Origin: Anaerosporobacter faecicola
GTDB taxonomy: Bacteria; Bacillota; Clostridia; Lachnospirales; Lachnospiraceae
Assembly (NCBI RefSeq): GCF_012070565.1
Contig: NZ_JAAQRO010000008.1
Span: 1 to 64,000 of the forward strand
Direction: 5' to 3'
DNA length: 64,000 bases
This document shows, piece after piece, positions 8,489 to 17,248 of this stretch. A model generated the notes under the pieces. That model saw nothing but the letters and a program-made list of their open reading frames with translations, was not told where the DNA came from and did not search any database. A program made the translations under genes and the position numbers. Position 1 is the first letter of the stretch. Each line of letters starts with the position of its first letter.

Positions 8489-8872
8489 ATGGTACGACTC
8501 CTCTCTTAATCCTGCTCTAAAAATAGCAACATTGTATATTAATTGCTTCACTAATATATCTATGCTTGCTTTTTTATTTTTAGAAGTAAAATATTGTAAT
8601 TCATTGAAGTATTTCCAATTTTAGTACATTTTAATCCAAATGTAAATATTAGTTTTCATTTTTTTAAAAAATTAACAATTTGTACATATATTTTGGTACC
8701 ATTTGTATGTTTTACCATGTTTTCCCTTGTTTCTTCCTATTATAATACTGTAGCAATTATAACCACATTTTTCTTTCCCTTCTGACTTTGAGTAAAAATA
8801 ACTTGTCTTTACATAATATTACTTAAGAAAACCTACATTTTTCCCAAAAATACTCTCATTTATTATATCTGC

Positions 8873-8900
8873 TTGTAAAATGTTAAATTTGTGATAAAAT
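8873..8900 (+). promoter_or_regulatory. Probable promoter of typA
   Basis: TTGTAA (8873-8878) is separated by 16 bases from TAAAAT (8895-8900), giving a leader of about 105 bases before typA. The rest of the divergent gap (8489-9009) is very AT-rich, and I see no gene or clear hairpin there. Confidence 0.4.
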
Positions 8901-9012
8901 ATATTAGTTGTACGTCGACATAATATAGTAGAAATAGGTGTGAAATTAATCTTTCACATAGTTTTTTATAGGTACAGAAGCAGATTTATTTCTAGTACAG
9001 ATTGGAGAAATG

Positions 9013-10845
9013 ATGAAAACAAAGAGAGAAGACATTAGAAATATAGCAATCATAGCACATGTTGACCACGGAAAAACTACTTTAGTTGATGAATTATTAA
9101 AACAAAGCGGTGTATTTCGTTCGAATCAAACCGTGCAGGAAAGAGTTATGGATTCGAATGATATTGAAAGAGAACGTGGTATTACCATCTTATCAAAGAA
9201 CACTGCTGTGTTTTACAAAGATATAAAGATAAATATTATTGATACACCAGGGCATGCTGATTTCGGTGGTGAAGTTGAACGTGTTCTTAAAATGGTTAAT
9301 GGTGTTGTCCTAGTTGTTGATGCATATGAAGGAGCAATGCCACAGACGAAATTCGTTTTGAAGAAAGCATTGGAACTTAACTTACCAGTTATTGTATGTA
9401 TTAATAAAATTGATCGTCCAGAAGCTCGTCCAACAGAAGTAATCGATGAAGTTTTAGACTTATTCATTGAATTAGATGCATCTGAAGAACAATTAGATTG
9501 TCCTTTCGTATATGCTTCTGCAAAAGATGGTGTTGCAATTCTTGAATTAGATGATTCACCAGAGAACATGAAACCTTTATTTGAAACGATCATTAACTAC
9601 ATTCCAGCTCCAGAAGGTGATCCAGATGCTGATACACAAGTTTTGATCAGTACCATTGACTACAATGAATATGTAGGCCGTATTGGTGTAGGTAAAGTGG
9701 ATAATGGTTCCCTTCGTCTTAACCAAGAAGTCATGTTAGTAAATGCTCATGATAAAGATAAATGTAAAAAAGTTAAGATTGGTAAATTATATGAATTTGA
9801 AGGTCTTAAGAAAGTAGAAGTTGAAAAAGCTGATATTGGTGCCATTGTTGCTATTTCTGGTATTCCAGACATTCACATTGGTGATACGCTATGTTCTTTA
9901 GAAAATCCCGTTCCAATTCCATTCCAGAAGATTTCAGAGCCAACAATTGCAATGCATTTTATCGTTAATGATAGTCCATTTGCTGGACAAGAAGGTAAAT
10001 TCGTCACTTCTCGTCACTTAAGAGAGCGTTTATTCCGCGAATTAAATACGGATGTTAGTTTACGCGTTGAGGAAACTGAAACAACGGAAAGTTACAAAGT
10101 ATCTGGTCGTGGTGAACTTCATCTTTCTGTATTGATTGAGAATATGCGTCGTGAAGGTTATGAATTTGCAGTTAGTAAAGCAGAAGTTCTTTATCACAAA
10201 GATGAAAATGGAAAATTACTTGAACCAATGGAAACAGCGATCATTGATGTTCCTGAAGAATTCACAGGTACTGTTATTGATAAATTAAGTCAACGTAAAG
10301 GTGAATTACAAGGTATGTCAACTGCTAACGGCGGATATACTCGTTTAGAGTTCTCGATCCCAGCACGTGGATTAATTGGCTACCGTGGTGAGTTCATGAC
10401 AGATACTCGTGGTAATGGTATCATTAATACAGTATTTGATGATTACGGTCCTTACAAAGGCGATATTCAATATAGAAAACAAGGTTCTCTTATCGCATTT
10501 GAAACTGGTGAATCAATTACTTACGGCTTATTCAATGCACAGGAACGTGGTACTTTATTCATTGGACCTGGTGAAAAAGTATATGCTGGTATGATCATTG
10601 GACAAAATGGAAAATCCGATGATATCGAAGTTAACGTATGCAAGAAGAAACAGTTAACCAATACTCGTTCTTCCGGTGCAGATGATGCCCTTAAGTTAAC
10701 GCCTCCTCGTATCCTTAGCTTAGAACAAGCCTTGGAATTCATTGATACAGATGAATTACTTGAGGTTACCCCTAAAAATCTTCGTATTCGTAAGAAGATC
10801 CTCGATCCTACACAAAGAATGCGTTCAAAGAGAAATAATAACTAA
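9013..10845 (+). CDS. typA: Ribosome-associated translational GTPase TypA/BipA
   Basis: TypA/BipA is an EF-G-like GTPase that binds the 70S ribosome and helps 50S assembly and stress adaptation. Counting from the ATG at 9010, the G1 loop AHVDHGKTT is at 16-24, switch I contains RERGITI near 55-60, G3 is DTPGHADFGGEVER near 78-91, and G4 is NKID near 135. The domain III, V and CTD stretch that defines the family follows, including RGLIGYRGEFMTDTRG. Length is typical. Two adjacent ATG codons exist; the second gives better spacing from GGAG (9004-9007), so 9013 is preferred. Confidence 0.97.
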   Translation: MKTKREDIRNIAIIAHVDHGKTTLVDELLKQSGVFRSNQTVQERVMDSNDIERERGITILSKNTAVFYKDIKINIIDTPGHADFGGEVERVLKMVNGVVLVVDAYEGAMPQTKFVLKKALELNLPVIVCINKIDRPEARPTEVIDEVLDLFIELDASEEQLDCPFVYASAKDGVAILELDDSPENMKPLFETIINYIPAPEGDPDADTQVLISTIDYNEYVGRIGVGKVDNGSLRLNQEVMLVNAHDKDKCKKVKIGKLYEFEGLKKVEVEKADIGAIVAISGIPDIHIGDTLCSLENPVPIPFQKISEPTIAMHFIVNDSPFAGQEGKFVTSRHLRERLFRELNTDVSLRVEETETTESYKVSGRGELHLSVLIENMRREGYEFAVSKAEVLYHKDENGKLLEPMETAIIDVPEEFTGTVIDKLSQRKGELQGMSTANGGYTRLEFSIPARGLIGYRGEFMTDTRGNGIINTVFDDYGPYKGDIQYRKQGSLIAFETGESITYGLFNAQERGTLFIGPGEKVYAGMIIGQNGKSDDIEVNVCKKKQLTNTRSSGADDALKLTPPRILSLEQALEFIDTDELLEVTPKNLRIRKKILDPTQRMRSKRNNN

Positions 10846-10905
10846 TTCTCAACATTGTATTTAAAGATTGATAGTAGAAAATGATCTTATCGATTAACGA
10901 TAGAC

Positions 10906-10942
10906 AAAAAGACAGGCGATGAATAATATCGCCTGTCTTTTT
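10906..10942 (+). terminator. typA terminator
   Basis: AAAAAGACAGGCGAT (10906-10920) pairs perfectly with ATCGCCTGTCTTTTT (10928-10942). It ends in a T run 60 bases after the typA stop codon. Confidence 0.9.
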
Positions 10943-11075
10943 ATTCTACAATTTTATTATTTCTTTTCTTTTACTTTTTGATTTATTTCAGATATGATTG
11001 TTTACATAATATACCTATCAAAATAATACAAAAAGATGGTTTTATATTTTCGTTTATGTATTCTTATGACTAACT

Positions 11076-11119
11076 TTTATGTTTCGTTCTTTTATGTTTC
11101 GTTCTTTTATATTTCATTT
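11076..11119. repeat. Three-copy 15-bp tandem repeat
   Basis: The unit TTTATGTTTCGTTCT occurs twice exactly (11076-11090, 11091-11105), followed by a degenerate third copy to about 11119. It lies in the 200-base gap between the typA terminator and the end of the Panacea-domain gene, about 35 bases past that gene's stop codon. Nothing else is visible between 10943 and 11075. Confidence 0.7.
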
Positions 11120-11152
11120 TATAGTTTATCTTATGCCTATATTATGGTTGTC

Positions 11153-11953
11153 TTATCCAACGTACATCATATCTCTTCTCAATTCGGATAATGTGATATC
11201 TGGATATCTTCCAATCTCCGTAATCTTGCTGATATTGTATTGGATTAATGCTTCTTTATAATAATTTTTCAACACATCTTTGGCTATGTATTTGCTACTA
11301 TGGTTTTCTAGAGAATCGCTTAATACTTTGCTTTCTCTTTCTAATAAAGCAAATAAAGCTTTTGTTCCATACCAGGTAAATCCATCAATTACTGCATGAA
11401 TCAGATCTTTTTCTTCCTCTGATAATACAGCATCGTCAATCTCTAAATGTACCATTCCAAACTTCTTCATATTCTCATATACATTTGGATATGGTGACGA
11501 ATTACCGATTGCATAACATTCTTCTTCAAACATCTCTTTTCCATGAAATGCAAGTGAAAATGCTTGGATGTAGAATAACAATACTTGAATATAGCCTGCA
11601 CTCACTTCAGAATCTTTTAAATTAATGATATATTGTGCAACTACATCAATCTTTGATTGCATCAAGCGTTCCAAAACGGCTTTTTTGCTTTTACGAAAAG
11701 CTACATTTGTAAGATTGTCCTTATTTCTTAACAAAATGCTATAATAATACGTTGGATTCCCCAAAATCGCACGTAACTTATCAGAGTATTCTGTCGTAGG
11801 TGCATCACCTTCTAGATACCGTATAATAGTTGTTTCCCCCCAACCAAGCAATCTAGCTAACGGTTTCTTTCCAATCTTATAATTTGTTATAATTTGTTGA
11901 ATTTCGTCGACTGTTACAGTAGTATTCACTTCTTGTAAAAGTTCATTCTCCAT
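11153..11953 (-). CDS. HTH-Panacea (DUF4065/SocA-like) protein, antitoxin-like
   Basis: The 266-residue protein starts with an HTH of the type fused to Panacea domains (about 15-65, with KIGKKPLARLLGWGETTIIRY and TTEYSDKLRAI). A Panacea/SocA-like domain covers about 118-215, including AGYIQVLLFYIQAFSLAF, SPYPNVYENMKKFG and LSEEEKDLIHAVIDGFTWYG. In PanAT systems this domain neutralises diverse toxins encoded next to it. Here no convincing toxin gene is adjacent, so it may be a stand-alone regulator or an orphan antitoxin. No Walker or protease motif is seen. Function is inferred only from domain family. Confidence 0.7.
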   Translation of the reverse strand: MENELLQEVNTTVTVDEIQQIITNYKIGKKPLARLLGWGETTIIRYLEGDAPTTEYSDKLRAILGNPTYYYSILLRNKDNLTNVAFRKSKKAVLERLMQSKIDVVAQYIINLKDSEVSAGYIQVLLFYIQAFSLAFHGKEMFEEECYAIGNSSPYPNVYENMKKFGMVHLEIDDAVLSEEEKDLIHAVIDGFTWYGTKALFALLERESKVLSDSLENHSSKYIAKDVLKNYYKEALIQYNISKITEIGRYPDITLSELRRDMMYVG

Positions 11954-12244
11954 ATTTTCTTTCCTTTCCCTTCCCGGCTTAAAGTGGCGTTTTTTGATAA
12001 TACTTCTTTATCAATTATATAATATATAAATTTTTCCATTTGGTCAAGTTCCAATTAAATGTATATTTATGCATTTGGTTTTTTTACACAAATTAGCAAT
12101 TTTATTGTTTTATATTTTCCTATAAATGCTAAATATATGCTAGAAAAAAAATAAGATTATCCAGTATGAAATTTTACATATGAAAATCACACAATTAAAT
12201 ATTATTGTTTTTGTTTAAAATTAATTATATTATTTATCAATACT

Positions 12245-12288
12245 AAAAAAAGACCGCATAGGACTAAAGTCCCATGTGGTCTTTTTTT
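12245..12288 (-). terminator. Terminator after the AI-2E family gene
   Basis: AAAAAAAGACCGCAT (12245-12259) pairs with ATGTGGTCTTTTTTT (12274-12288), with a small GGAC/GTCC inner helix. T runs on both sides allow termination in either direction; the useful one is for the minus-strand operon ending at 12354. The AT-rich stretch 11954-12244 shows no gene or clear promoter. Confidence 0.85.
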
Positions 12289-12353
12289 ATGATTTTTCCC
12301 CCAAATATGCACAGTTTTGTATTTTATTACATAATAAAACATAATATGTTATA

Positions 12354-13499
12354 CTAATCTTTCTTATTTGGCACATCCTTCTTCTTTCGTATCATTACAA
12401 TATCGTTAACAATATATCGAACATCCTCAATTATACCGTTAAATGCTCCTGTTTTATACAAGTTCACAATAATCATGCCAATTGGAATTCCGATAATAAT
12501 ACCAAGTAAACCTTTTATCTTGTAACCAATATACATAAAGATCAACGTTTCCATTGGGCTAATACCGATGCTATCACCTACTAGCTTTGGTTGTAAGATT
12601 TGGCGTACTATCTGACAAATCAAATAGATAATCATAATGCCAATTGCACGAAGATAATTCCCCGTTACCAATTCTACCGCTGCCCAAGGCCACAAAACGG
12701 CACCTGTACCGAAAAACGGTAGGAAATCAAGAAAAGCTATACCGATAGCTAATAATATGGAATATCCCACATGAATGACTTCGAATCCAACAAAGAGGAT
12801 TAAGGTAATTATCAACATAATCTTAAGTTGTGCCTTAATATAGCCACCAAAAGCTAGTTTAAAATTATCTCCCACAAATTTAATCTTCTCATTCCAAGAA
12901 GCAGGAAAGATTTGTTTTAACGTATTTGTCATCTTATCTCTCTCCGCAACAAAGAAATAAGCAGACATAATGGTAATGATCAACATAAATATAAACTCAG
13001 CAGCATTTTTAACGAATAAACTTGCATCACTAATGGTTGGTAGTTCAATCTTCTGAATAAAGGTGCTTAGATAGGTTCCAATATTATTACCGAAATTATC
13101 AATAAACCGTTGTAAGCTATCAGGAACTGCTTTGTATAAACCTTGTAGATTCGACTGGGCTTCCTTGATCTGTAGATTTAACGTGTCATACAGATTTGGT
13201 AAATCCGTTAAGAAAGAAAATATTTCTTTACATAACACACTGATGATTAAATAGATTGCTCCAATCACAAGTGCTAGAACAACAATGATAACGATTGCAG
13301 ATCCATGTTTACGTACAATCTTTAGCCTCTTCTCCAAAAAGCGTACCATTGGATTTGCGATTAATGCAATTATATACCCTATTACAAATGGTAGAAAAAA
13401 TGCGATTAATTTTGGTGCAACAAAGATCAATAGGAAAACAACGACTAACGTCAATACTAGATCGATTGCTATCTTTTTATACACATTTGCATTCTTCAT
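12354..13499 (-). CDS. AI-2E family transporter (YtvI/PerM-type membrane protein)
   Basis: This 381-residue membrane protein has the family pattern: two or three N-terminal helices (about 10-80), a large loop (about 90-150), then five helices with the conserved IGIAFLDFLPFFGTGAVLWPWA block and the C-terminal GISPMETLIFMYIGYKIKGLLGIIIGIPIGMI. Members export quorum signals or exchange Na+/H+, or, as with YtvI, have unknown roles; substrate cannot be assigned. The start at 13499 follows GGGAGTGAG; the longest frame would run back into the upstream gene. It is last in a likely four-gene operon ending at the 12245 terminator. Confidence 0.85.
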   Translation of the reverse strand: MKNANVYKKIAIDLVLTLVVVFLLIFVAPKLIAFFLPFVIGYIIALIANPMVRFLEKRLKIVRKHGSAIVIIVVLALVIGAIYLIISVLCKEIFSFLTDLPNLYDTLNLQIKEAQSNLQGLYKAVPDSLQRFIDNFGNNIGTYLSTFIQKIELPTISDASLFVKNAAEFIFMLIITIMSAYFFVAERDKMTNTLKQIFPASWNEKIKFVGDNFKLAFGGYIKAQLKIMLIITLILFVGFEVIHVGYSILLAIGIAFLDFLPFFGTGAVLWPWAAVELVTGNYLRAIGIMIIYLICQIVRQILQPKLVGDSIGISPMETLIFMYIGYKIKGLLGIIIGIPIGMIIVNLYKTGAFNGIIEDVRYIVNDIVMIRKKKDVPNKKD

Positions 13500-13525
13500 T
13501 TTCTCACTCCCTAGCCCTATAATTC

Positions 13526-14386
13526 TTATGCGTCTTCTCCGCCTAAGAAATAGGTTACTACGATACCTACTGCACAAACGATAATTCCAATGATAATATT
13601 AGAAGCTTTCGGACTGCCAATATCATTTCCCATTAATACAGCAAAAGGAGATGCAGTAACCAAACCAATAATGCCATAAAACGTTATTGTTTCAAATCGT
13701 TCAAACAAAAAGGTGATCAGTTTTGCGATTAATACAATACCAAGTAATACACCAATAATAAATGGTAATAAGATTAATCCATTCTTTAGAATTATACCCA
13801 AATTAAAATCTTTTAGTGCAGTTACACATGCACTTACTCGATCGATCACTGGTTGATAAAATCCAAGGAGCATAAGGATCATAGATCCACTAACACCTGG
13901 AATAACCATGGTTGCTGATGCCAACATTCCAACAAAGAATAATAGGATTACCATCTTAGGTGATGTACTTAAGGTAACACTCGTTCCCGTTTTTCCTTGT
14001 AATAACTGTAATCCAATGATCAAAGAAAAGAAAAACAGAAAAGATAGAATATAACTTACTTTTATCTTTTTGCTCTTCACTTTTTTCACTAGAATAGGTA
14101 TTCCACCAACAATTAAACCAATGAAGCATAAGGACGTTTCCAATGGATGATTCGTAAACAAATACTTAATCACCACACTCAAAGCGGCAATGCCGATAAC
14201 AGCGCCTACTATATATGGAAACAACGTAGCTATGCTTTTCTTAAACTGTTTTCTAATATTATTGATGGCATAAATCATCTTATCATAGATTCCCATGGAT
14301 ACTGCCATCGTTCCACCACTTACTCCTGGAATAATATTGGCAATACCAATTAAGATTCCTTTAATGATTTCTATCAAATACTTCAT
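13526..14386 (-). CDS. DUF368 family membrane protein (undecaprenyl-phosphate translocase family)
   Basis: The 286-residue polytopic protein starts with the DUF368 signature IANIIPGVSGGTMAVSMGIY (16-35) and repeats it as VIPGVSGSMILMLLGFYQPVI near 160-180. This internal duplication is characteristic. DUF368 proteins (PopT) recycle undecaprenyl phosphate across the membrane for peptidoglycan and wall polymer synthesis in several bacteria; the role here is inferred from family. It lies between hisC (26-base gap) and the AI-2E gene (26-base gap). A wall-polymer locus lies about 28 kb away, which may use the same lipid carrier. Confidence 0.9.
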   Translation of the reverse strand: MKYLIEIIKGILIGIANIIPGVSGGTMAVSMGIYDKMIYAINNIRKQFKKSIATLFPYIVGAVIGIAALSVVIKYLFTNHPLETSLCFIGLIVGGIPILVKKVKSKKIKVSYILSFLFFFSLIIGLQLLQGKTGTSVTLSTSPKMVILLFFVGMLASATMVIPGVSGSMILMLLGFYQPVIDRVSACVTALKDFNLGIILKNGLILLPFIIGVLLGIVLIAKLITFLFERFETITFYGIIGLVTASPFAVLMGNDIGSPKASNIIIGIIVCAVGIVVTYFLGGEDA

Positions 14387-14412
14387 TAAAAACCGCCTTC
14401 CTAACAGCTATT

Positions 14413-15474
14413 CTATTGTTGCAAATACTCTCTAATTGCAGCAAATAAGGTATCCATCTGTTCTCTCGTACCAATGGTGATGCGAAGATAATTGGCGATT
14501 CGAGGATTACTTCCAAAATTACGTACAAAGATATGTTTTTCTCGTAACATGGCTAGTAACTCTTTCGCTGGTACATCCTTATGTGTAGCAAATACAAAGT
14601 TTGTCTTGGAATCCGTACAAGTAAATCCTAACTTTGTTAACTCATCTATTGTACGTGTTCTTTCTTCCATGATCTTTGCAAGATTCGTTCGAAAATATTC
14701 TTCATTCTTTACAGCTTCAACGCCCAAATACAAGGAAGTTTGATTCATCGTATAGGAATTATATGAATATTTTACATCTGTAATTACCTTGATCAATTTT
14801 TCATTTCCAATACAGAATCCAATACGCAATCCCGCCATGGATCTTGATTTTGAAAATGTTTGCACAACTAATAAATTCTCGTATTTATCTACAAGGGAAA
14901 GTGCAGATCTTGTTCCGAAATCCACATATGCTTCATCTACAATTACTACACTATCCTGATTATGTTTTACAATGTCTTCAATGAAGTCAAGATCCTCTGC
15001 GATCCCCGTTGGTGCATTGGGATTGGCAATCACAACTCCACCATTCGGTTTATAATAATCTTCTTTATGAATACGAAATGCCTCATCAAGTGGCTGTGTT
15101 TCAAAAGGAATCTTATACAGATTCGCCCATACTTCATAGAAAGAATACGTAATATCTGGGAATAAGATTGGCTTTTCCGAATTAAAGAAACTTAAGAATG
15201 CCATACCTAAAACATCGTCAGATCCAACGCCTACAAATACTTGTTCCTTTTTTACATGATAATATTCCGCTAGGGCTTGGACTAAATTATCGGATTTATC
15301 ATCTGGATAAAGACGTAACTTATCTACGTCAAAATGTTCCATAGCCTCAACCACACCAGGTGCTGGTGGATATGGGTTCTCATTTGTATTTAATTTAATC
15401 ATGTCCTTCAGTTTTGGTTGCTCCCCTGGAACATAAGGTTCTATCTTCCTAAAGTTCTTTTCCCATTCACGCAT
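14413..15474 (-). CDS. hisC: Histidinol-phosphate aminotransferase family (HisC)
   Basis: The 353-residue class I/II PLP aminotransferase shows the HisC N-terminus (KIEPYVPGEQPK and LNTNENPYPPAP), ANPNAPTG, the DEAYVDF motif, and the PLP-binding lysine in TFSKSRSMAGLRIGF near residue 210. It would convert imidazole-acetol phosphate to histidinol phosphate, though HisC homologues also serve aromatic or other amino acids. No other his genes are present, so the substrate is unproven. It starts 14 bases after the aspartate aminotransferase-like gene, in one operon. Confidence 0.85.
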   Translation of the reverse strand: MREWEKNFRKIEPYVPGEQPKLKDMIKLNTNENPYPPAPGVVEAMEHFDVDKLRLYPDDKSDNLVQALAEYYHVKKEQVFVGVGSDDVLGMAFLSFFNSEKPILFPDITYSFYEVWANLYKIPFETQPLDEAFRIHKEDYYKPNGGVVIANPNAPTGIAEDLDFIEDIVKHNQDSVVIVDEAYVDFGTRSALSLVDKYENLLVVQTFSKSRSMAGLRIGFCIGNEKLIKVITDVKYSYNSYTMNQTSLYLGVEAVKNEEYFRTNLAKIMEERTRTIDELTKLGFTCTDSKTNFVFATHKDVPAKELLAMLREKHIFVRNFGSNPRIANYLRITIGTREQMDTLFAAIREYLQQ

Positions 15475-15488
15475 TCGTATTTTCCCCC

Positions 15489-16673
15489 TTATTGATATTC
15501 TTTTGCTAATTTTTCAAAGCCAGGTAACGCGTTGATTACTTTCTCGTAATCCACACAATAAGCAATTCGACAATATCCTGGGCAGCCAAAGGATCTACCT
15601 GGCACAATCAGAATATTATATTTCTTCGCTGCATTCGCAAATGCAAGATCATCTCCACCCATTGCTTCTATAAATAAATAAAAAGTACCTTGTGGTTTAA
15701 TACAATGGTAACCATACTCCATGAGTTTTTTGTATAGTACTTCTCTATTTCTATTATAGATTTCCACATCTACTTTCGCATCTACACACTTTGCAATTAC
15801 ACGTTGCATCAAAGAAGGTGCATTGACATAGCCAAGAATACGATTGGCAACATTTACTGCTGCTGCAACATTAGCAAAGTCATCCATTTCGTTTGGTAAT
15901 ACAAGATAACCAATTCTTTCACCTGGTAAAGATAACGATTTACTATAGGAATACCCAACAACAGTATTCTTATAATATTTTGTTAAATATGGCACCTCAA
16001 TTCCATCATATACCAATTCACGGTACGGTTCATCCGAAATCAAATAAATACTCGTCCCATACTCCTGCTGCTTTTCTTCTAGTATCTCTGCCATCTTACA
16101 AATCGTTTCTTCGCTATAGACAACTCCCGTCGGGTTATTAGGCGTATTAACAAGAACCGCTTTTGTCTTTGGTGTAATCTTGTCCCTGAATTCCTCCAGA
16201 TTTGGTTGAAAATCTTTTACATTGGGCGATATCTCAACCAATTTTCCATCATAATTACTTACATAACTTCTATATTCACCAAAGTAAGGAGCAAATACGA
16301 TTACTTCCTCTTCTTTGTTCAACAAAGCCTTAAAGATTACATTCAATCCACCAGCTGCCCCTACTGTCATTACAATATTCTGTTCTGTAAAATGTGTTCC
16401 ATGTAGACCATTGATATGGTTTGCGATAATCGCTCTAACATCTTCATAACCAGAATTGTTCATATAACCATGTACCAAATTAGGGCTTTCATTCGTAATA
16501 ATATCAATAATTGCCTCTTTTACTTCCTTTGGTGGCTCAACACTTGGATTTCCTATGCTAAAATCGAAGACATTCTCTTCTCCATACTTTTCAGCCAATT
16601 GCTTTCCTTCTTCGAACATCGCACGGATTATAGAACTATTCTGTACTAGGTTTACCATCTTCTCTGAAATCAT
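15489..16673 (-). CDS. Class I PLP-dependent aminotransferase (aspartate aminotransferase-like)
   Basis: The 394-residue protein carries FDFSIGNPSVEPP, NTPNNPTG, SDEPYRELVYDG and the PLP lysine in SYSKSLSLPGERIGY near residue 244. The final Arg region RIAYCVD fits dicarboxylate-binding family members. It resembles AspB-type enzymes that transfer amino groups between aspartate or alanine and 2-oxoglutarate; the amino acid used is not certain. The start follows GAGGAG. It is first in a probable operon with hisC, the DUF368 gene and the AI-2E gene. The 16674-16909 stretch downstream of the next operon's end shows no gene I can support. Confidence 0.85.
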   Translation of the reverse strand: MISEKMVNLVQNSSIIRAMFEEGKQLAEKYGEENVFDFSIGNPSVEPPKEVKEAIIDIITNESPNLVHGYMNNSGYEDVRAIIANHINGLHGTHFTEQNIVMTVGAAGGLNVIFKALLNKEEEVIVFAPYFGEYRSYVSNYDGKLVEISPNVKDFQPNLEEFRDKITPKTKAVLVNTPNNPTGVVYSEETICKMAEILEEKQQEYGTSIYLISDEPYRELVYDGIEVPYLTKYYKNTVVGYSYSKSLSLPGERIGYLVLPNEMDDFANVAAAVNVANRILGYVNAPSLMQRVIAKCVDAKVDVEIYNRNREVLYKKLMEYGYHCIKPQGTFYLFIEAMGGDDLAFANAAKKYNILIVPGRSFGCPGYCRIAYCVDYEKVINALPGFEKLAKEYQ

Positions 16674-16909
16674 TGTTCTCCTCTTTTCTATGTTCTTACG
16701 AATGCAACATAATTATTTAAGCTTTAGTATAGCACAGTAACCATGCAATAATCAATATAACGATTGCTATTCCTATTCTTCTTCAAAAAGTCTTAATAAT
16801 TAAATCCATTCTATTCGTGCCATTTTTAATCTCCCTATTACACAGCCTAAGTGAAGCACATTGCATATATAGGGAATTGTGGCGCAGATTTCTGGATACG
16901 AAAAGAAAG

Positions 16910-16962
16910 GAGCTCTTACAACGAACCTCCATAACATAATCAAACGGTTCGTGTAACAGCTC
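16910..16962 (-). terminator. Terminator of the TIM-barrel/zinc-ribbon pair
   Basis: A long imperfect stem pairs GAGCTCTTACAACGAACC (16910-16927) with GGTTCGTGTAACAGCTC (16946-16962). It is followed on the minus strand by a T-rich tract. It starts 7 bases after the zinc-ribbon stop codon. Confidence 0.7.
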
Positions 16963-16968
16963 AATAAT

Positions 16969-17229
16969 CTACTGCTCTCCCATGTCATGAATCTCTCCAC
17001 CACATTTGTCACAGAAATCCAATCCTTCTAATGTGTACCCACCACAATCAGGACAAATAATCTTCTCTGGATAAATAACGCGTTCCACCACTTCATACTC
17101 TTGCGGCTCCGTCTCATCACCATATAACTTGTCCTCTTTCACCTCGATCGTTGTTACAATGTTTGGTTCAAGGGTACTTCCTGCCAATGATAATCTCTTG
17201 TTCTCTCTTTTTTTCCAAAGATATCTCAT
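16969..17229 (-). CDS. Small zinc-ribbon protein of unknown function
   Basis: The 86-residue protein has a basic N-terminus (MRYLWKKRENKRLSLAG), an acidic middle with EVKEDKLYGDETEPQEYEVV, and a C-terminal zinc ribbon with two CxxC knuckles: CPDCGGYTLEGLDFCDKCGG. Four cysteines can bind one zinc. The start at 17229 follows GGGGG with six-base spacing and was preferred to a GTG at 17271 that would overlap the upstream gene. It probably shares a transcript with the TIM-barrel gene 19 bases upstream. No function can be assigned. Confidence 0.7.
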   Translation of the reverse strand: MRYLWKKRENKRLSLAGSTLEPNIVTTIEVKEDKLYGDETEPQEYEVVERVIYPEKIICPDCGGYTLEGLDFCDKCGGEIHDMGEQ

Positions 17230-17248
17230 ACTTGCCCCCATTTGTTCA

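Noticed and set aside
11079-11261. Plus-strand 60-codon hydrophobic ORF near the Panacea gene, considered as a toxin
   Set aside because: Its start lies in the tandem repeat, it overlaps the Panacea gene antisense, and no ribosome binding site is present; the hydrophobicity follows from T-rich sequence.
16800-17012. Minus-strand 70-codon ORF
   Set aside because: It overlaps the zinc-ribbon end and its terminator, has no ribosome site, and its composition does not resemble a protein family.
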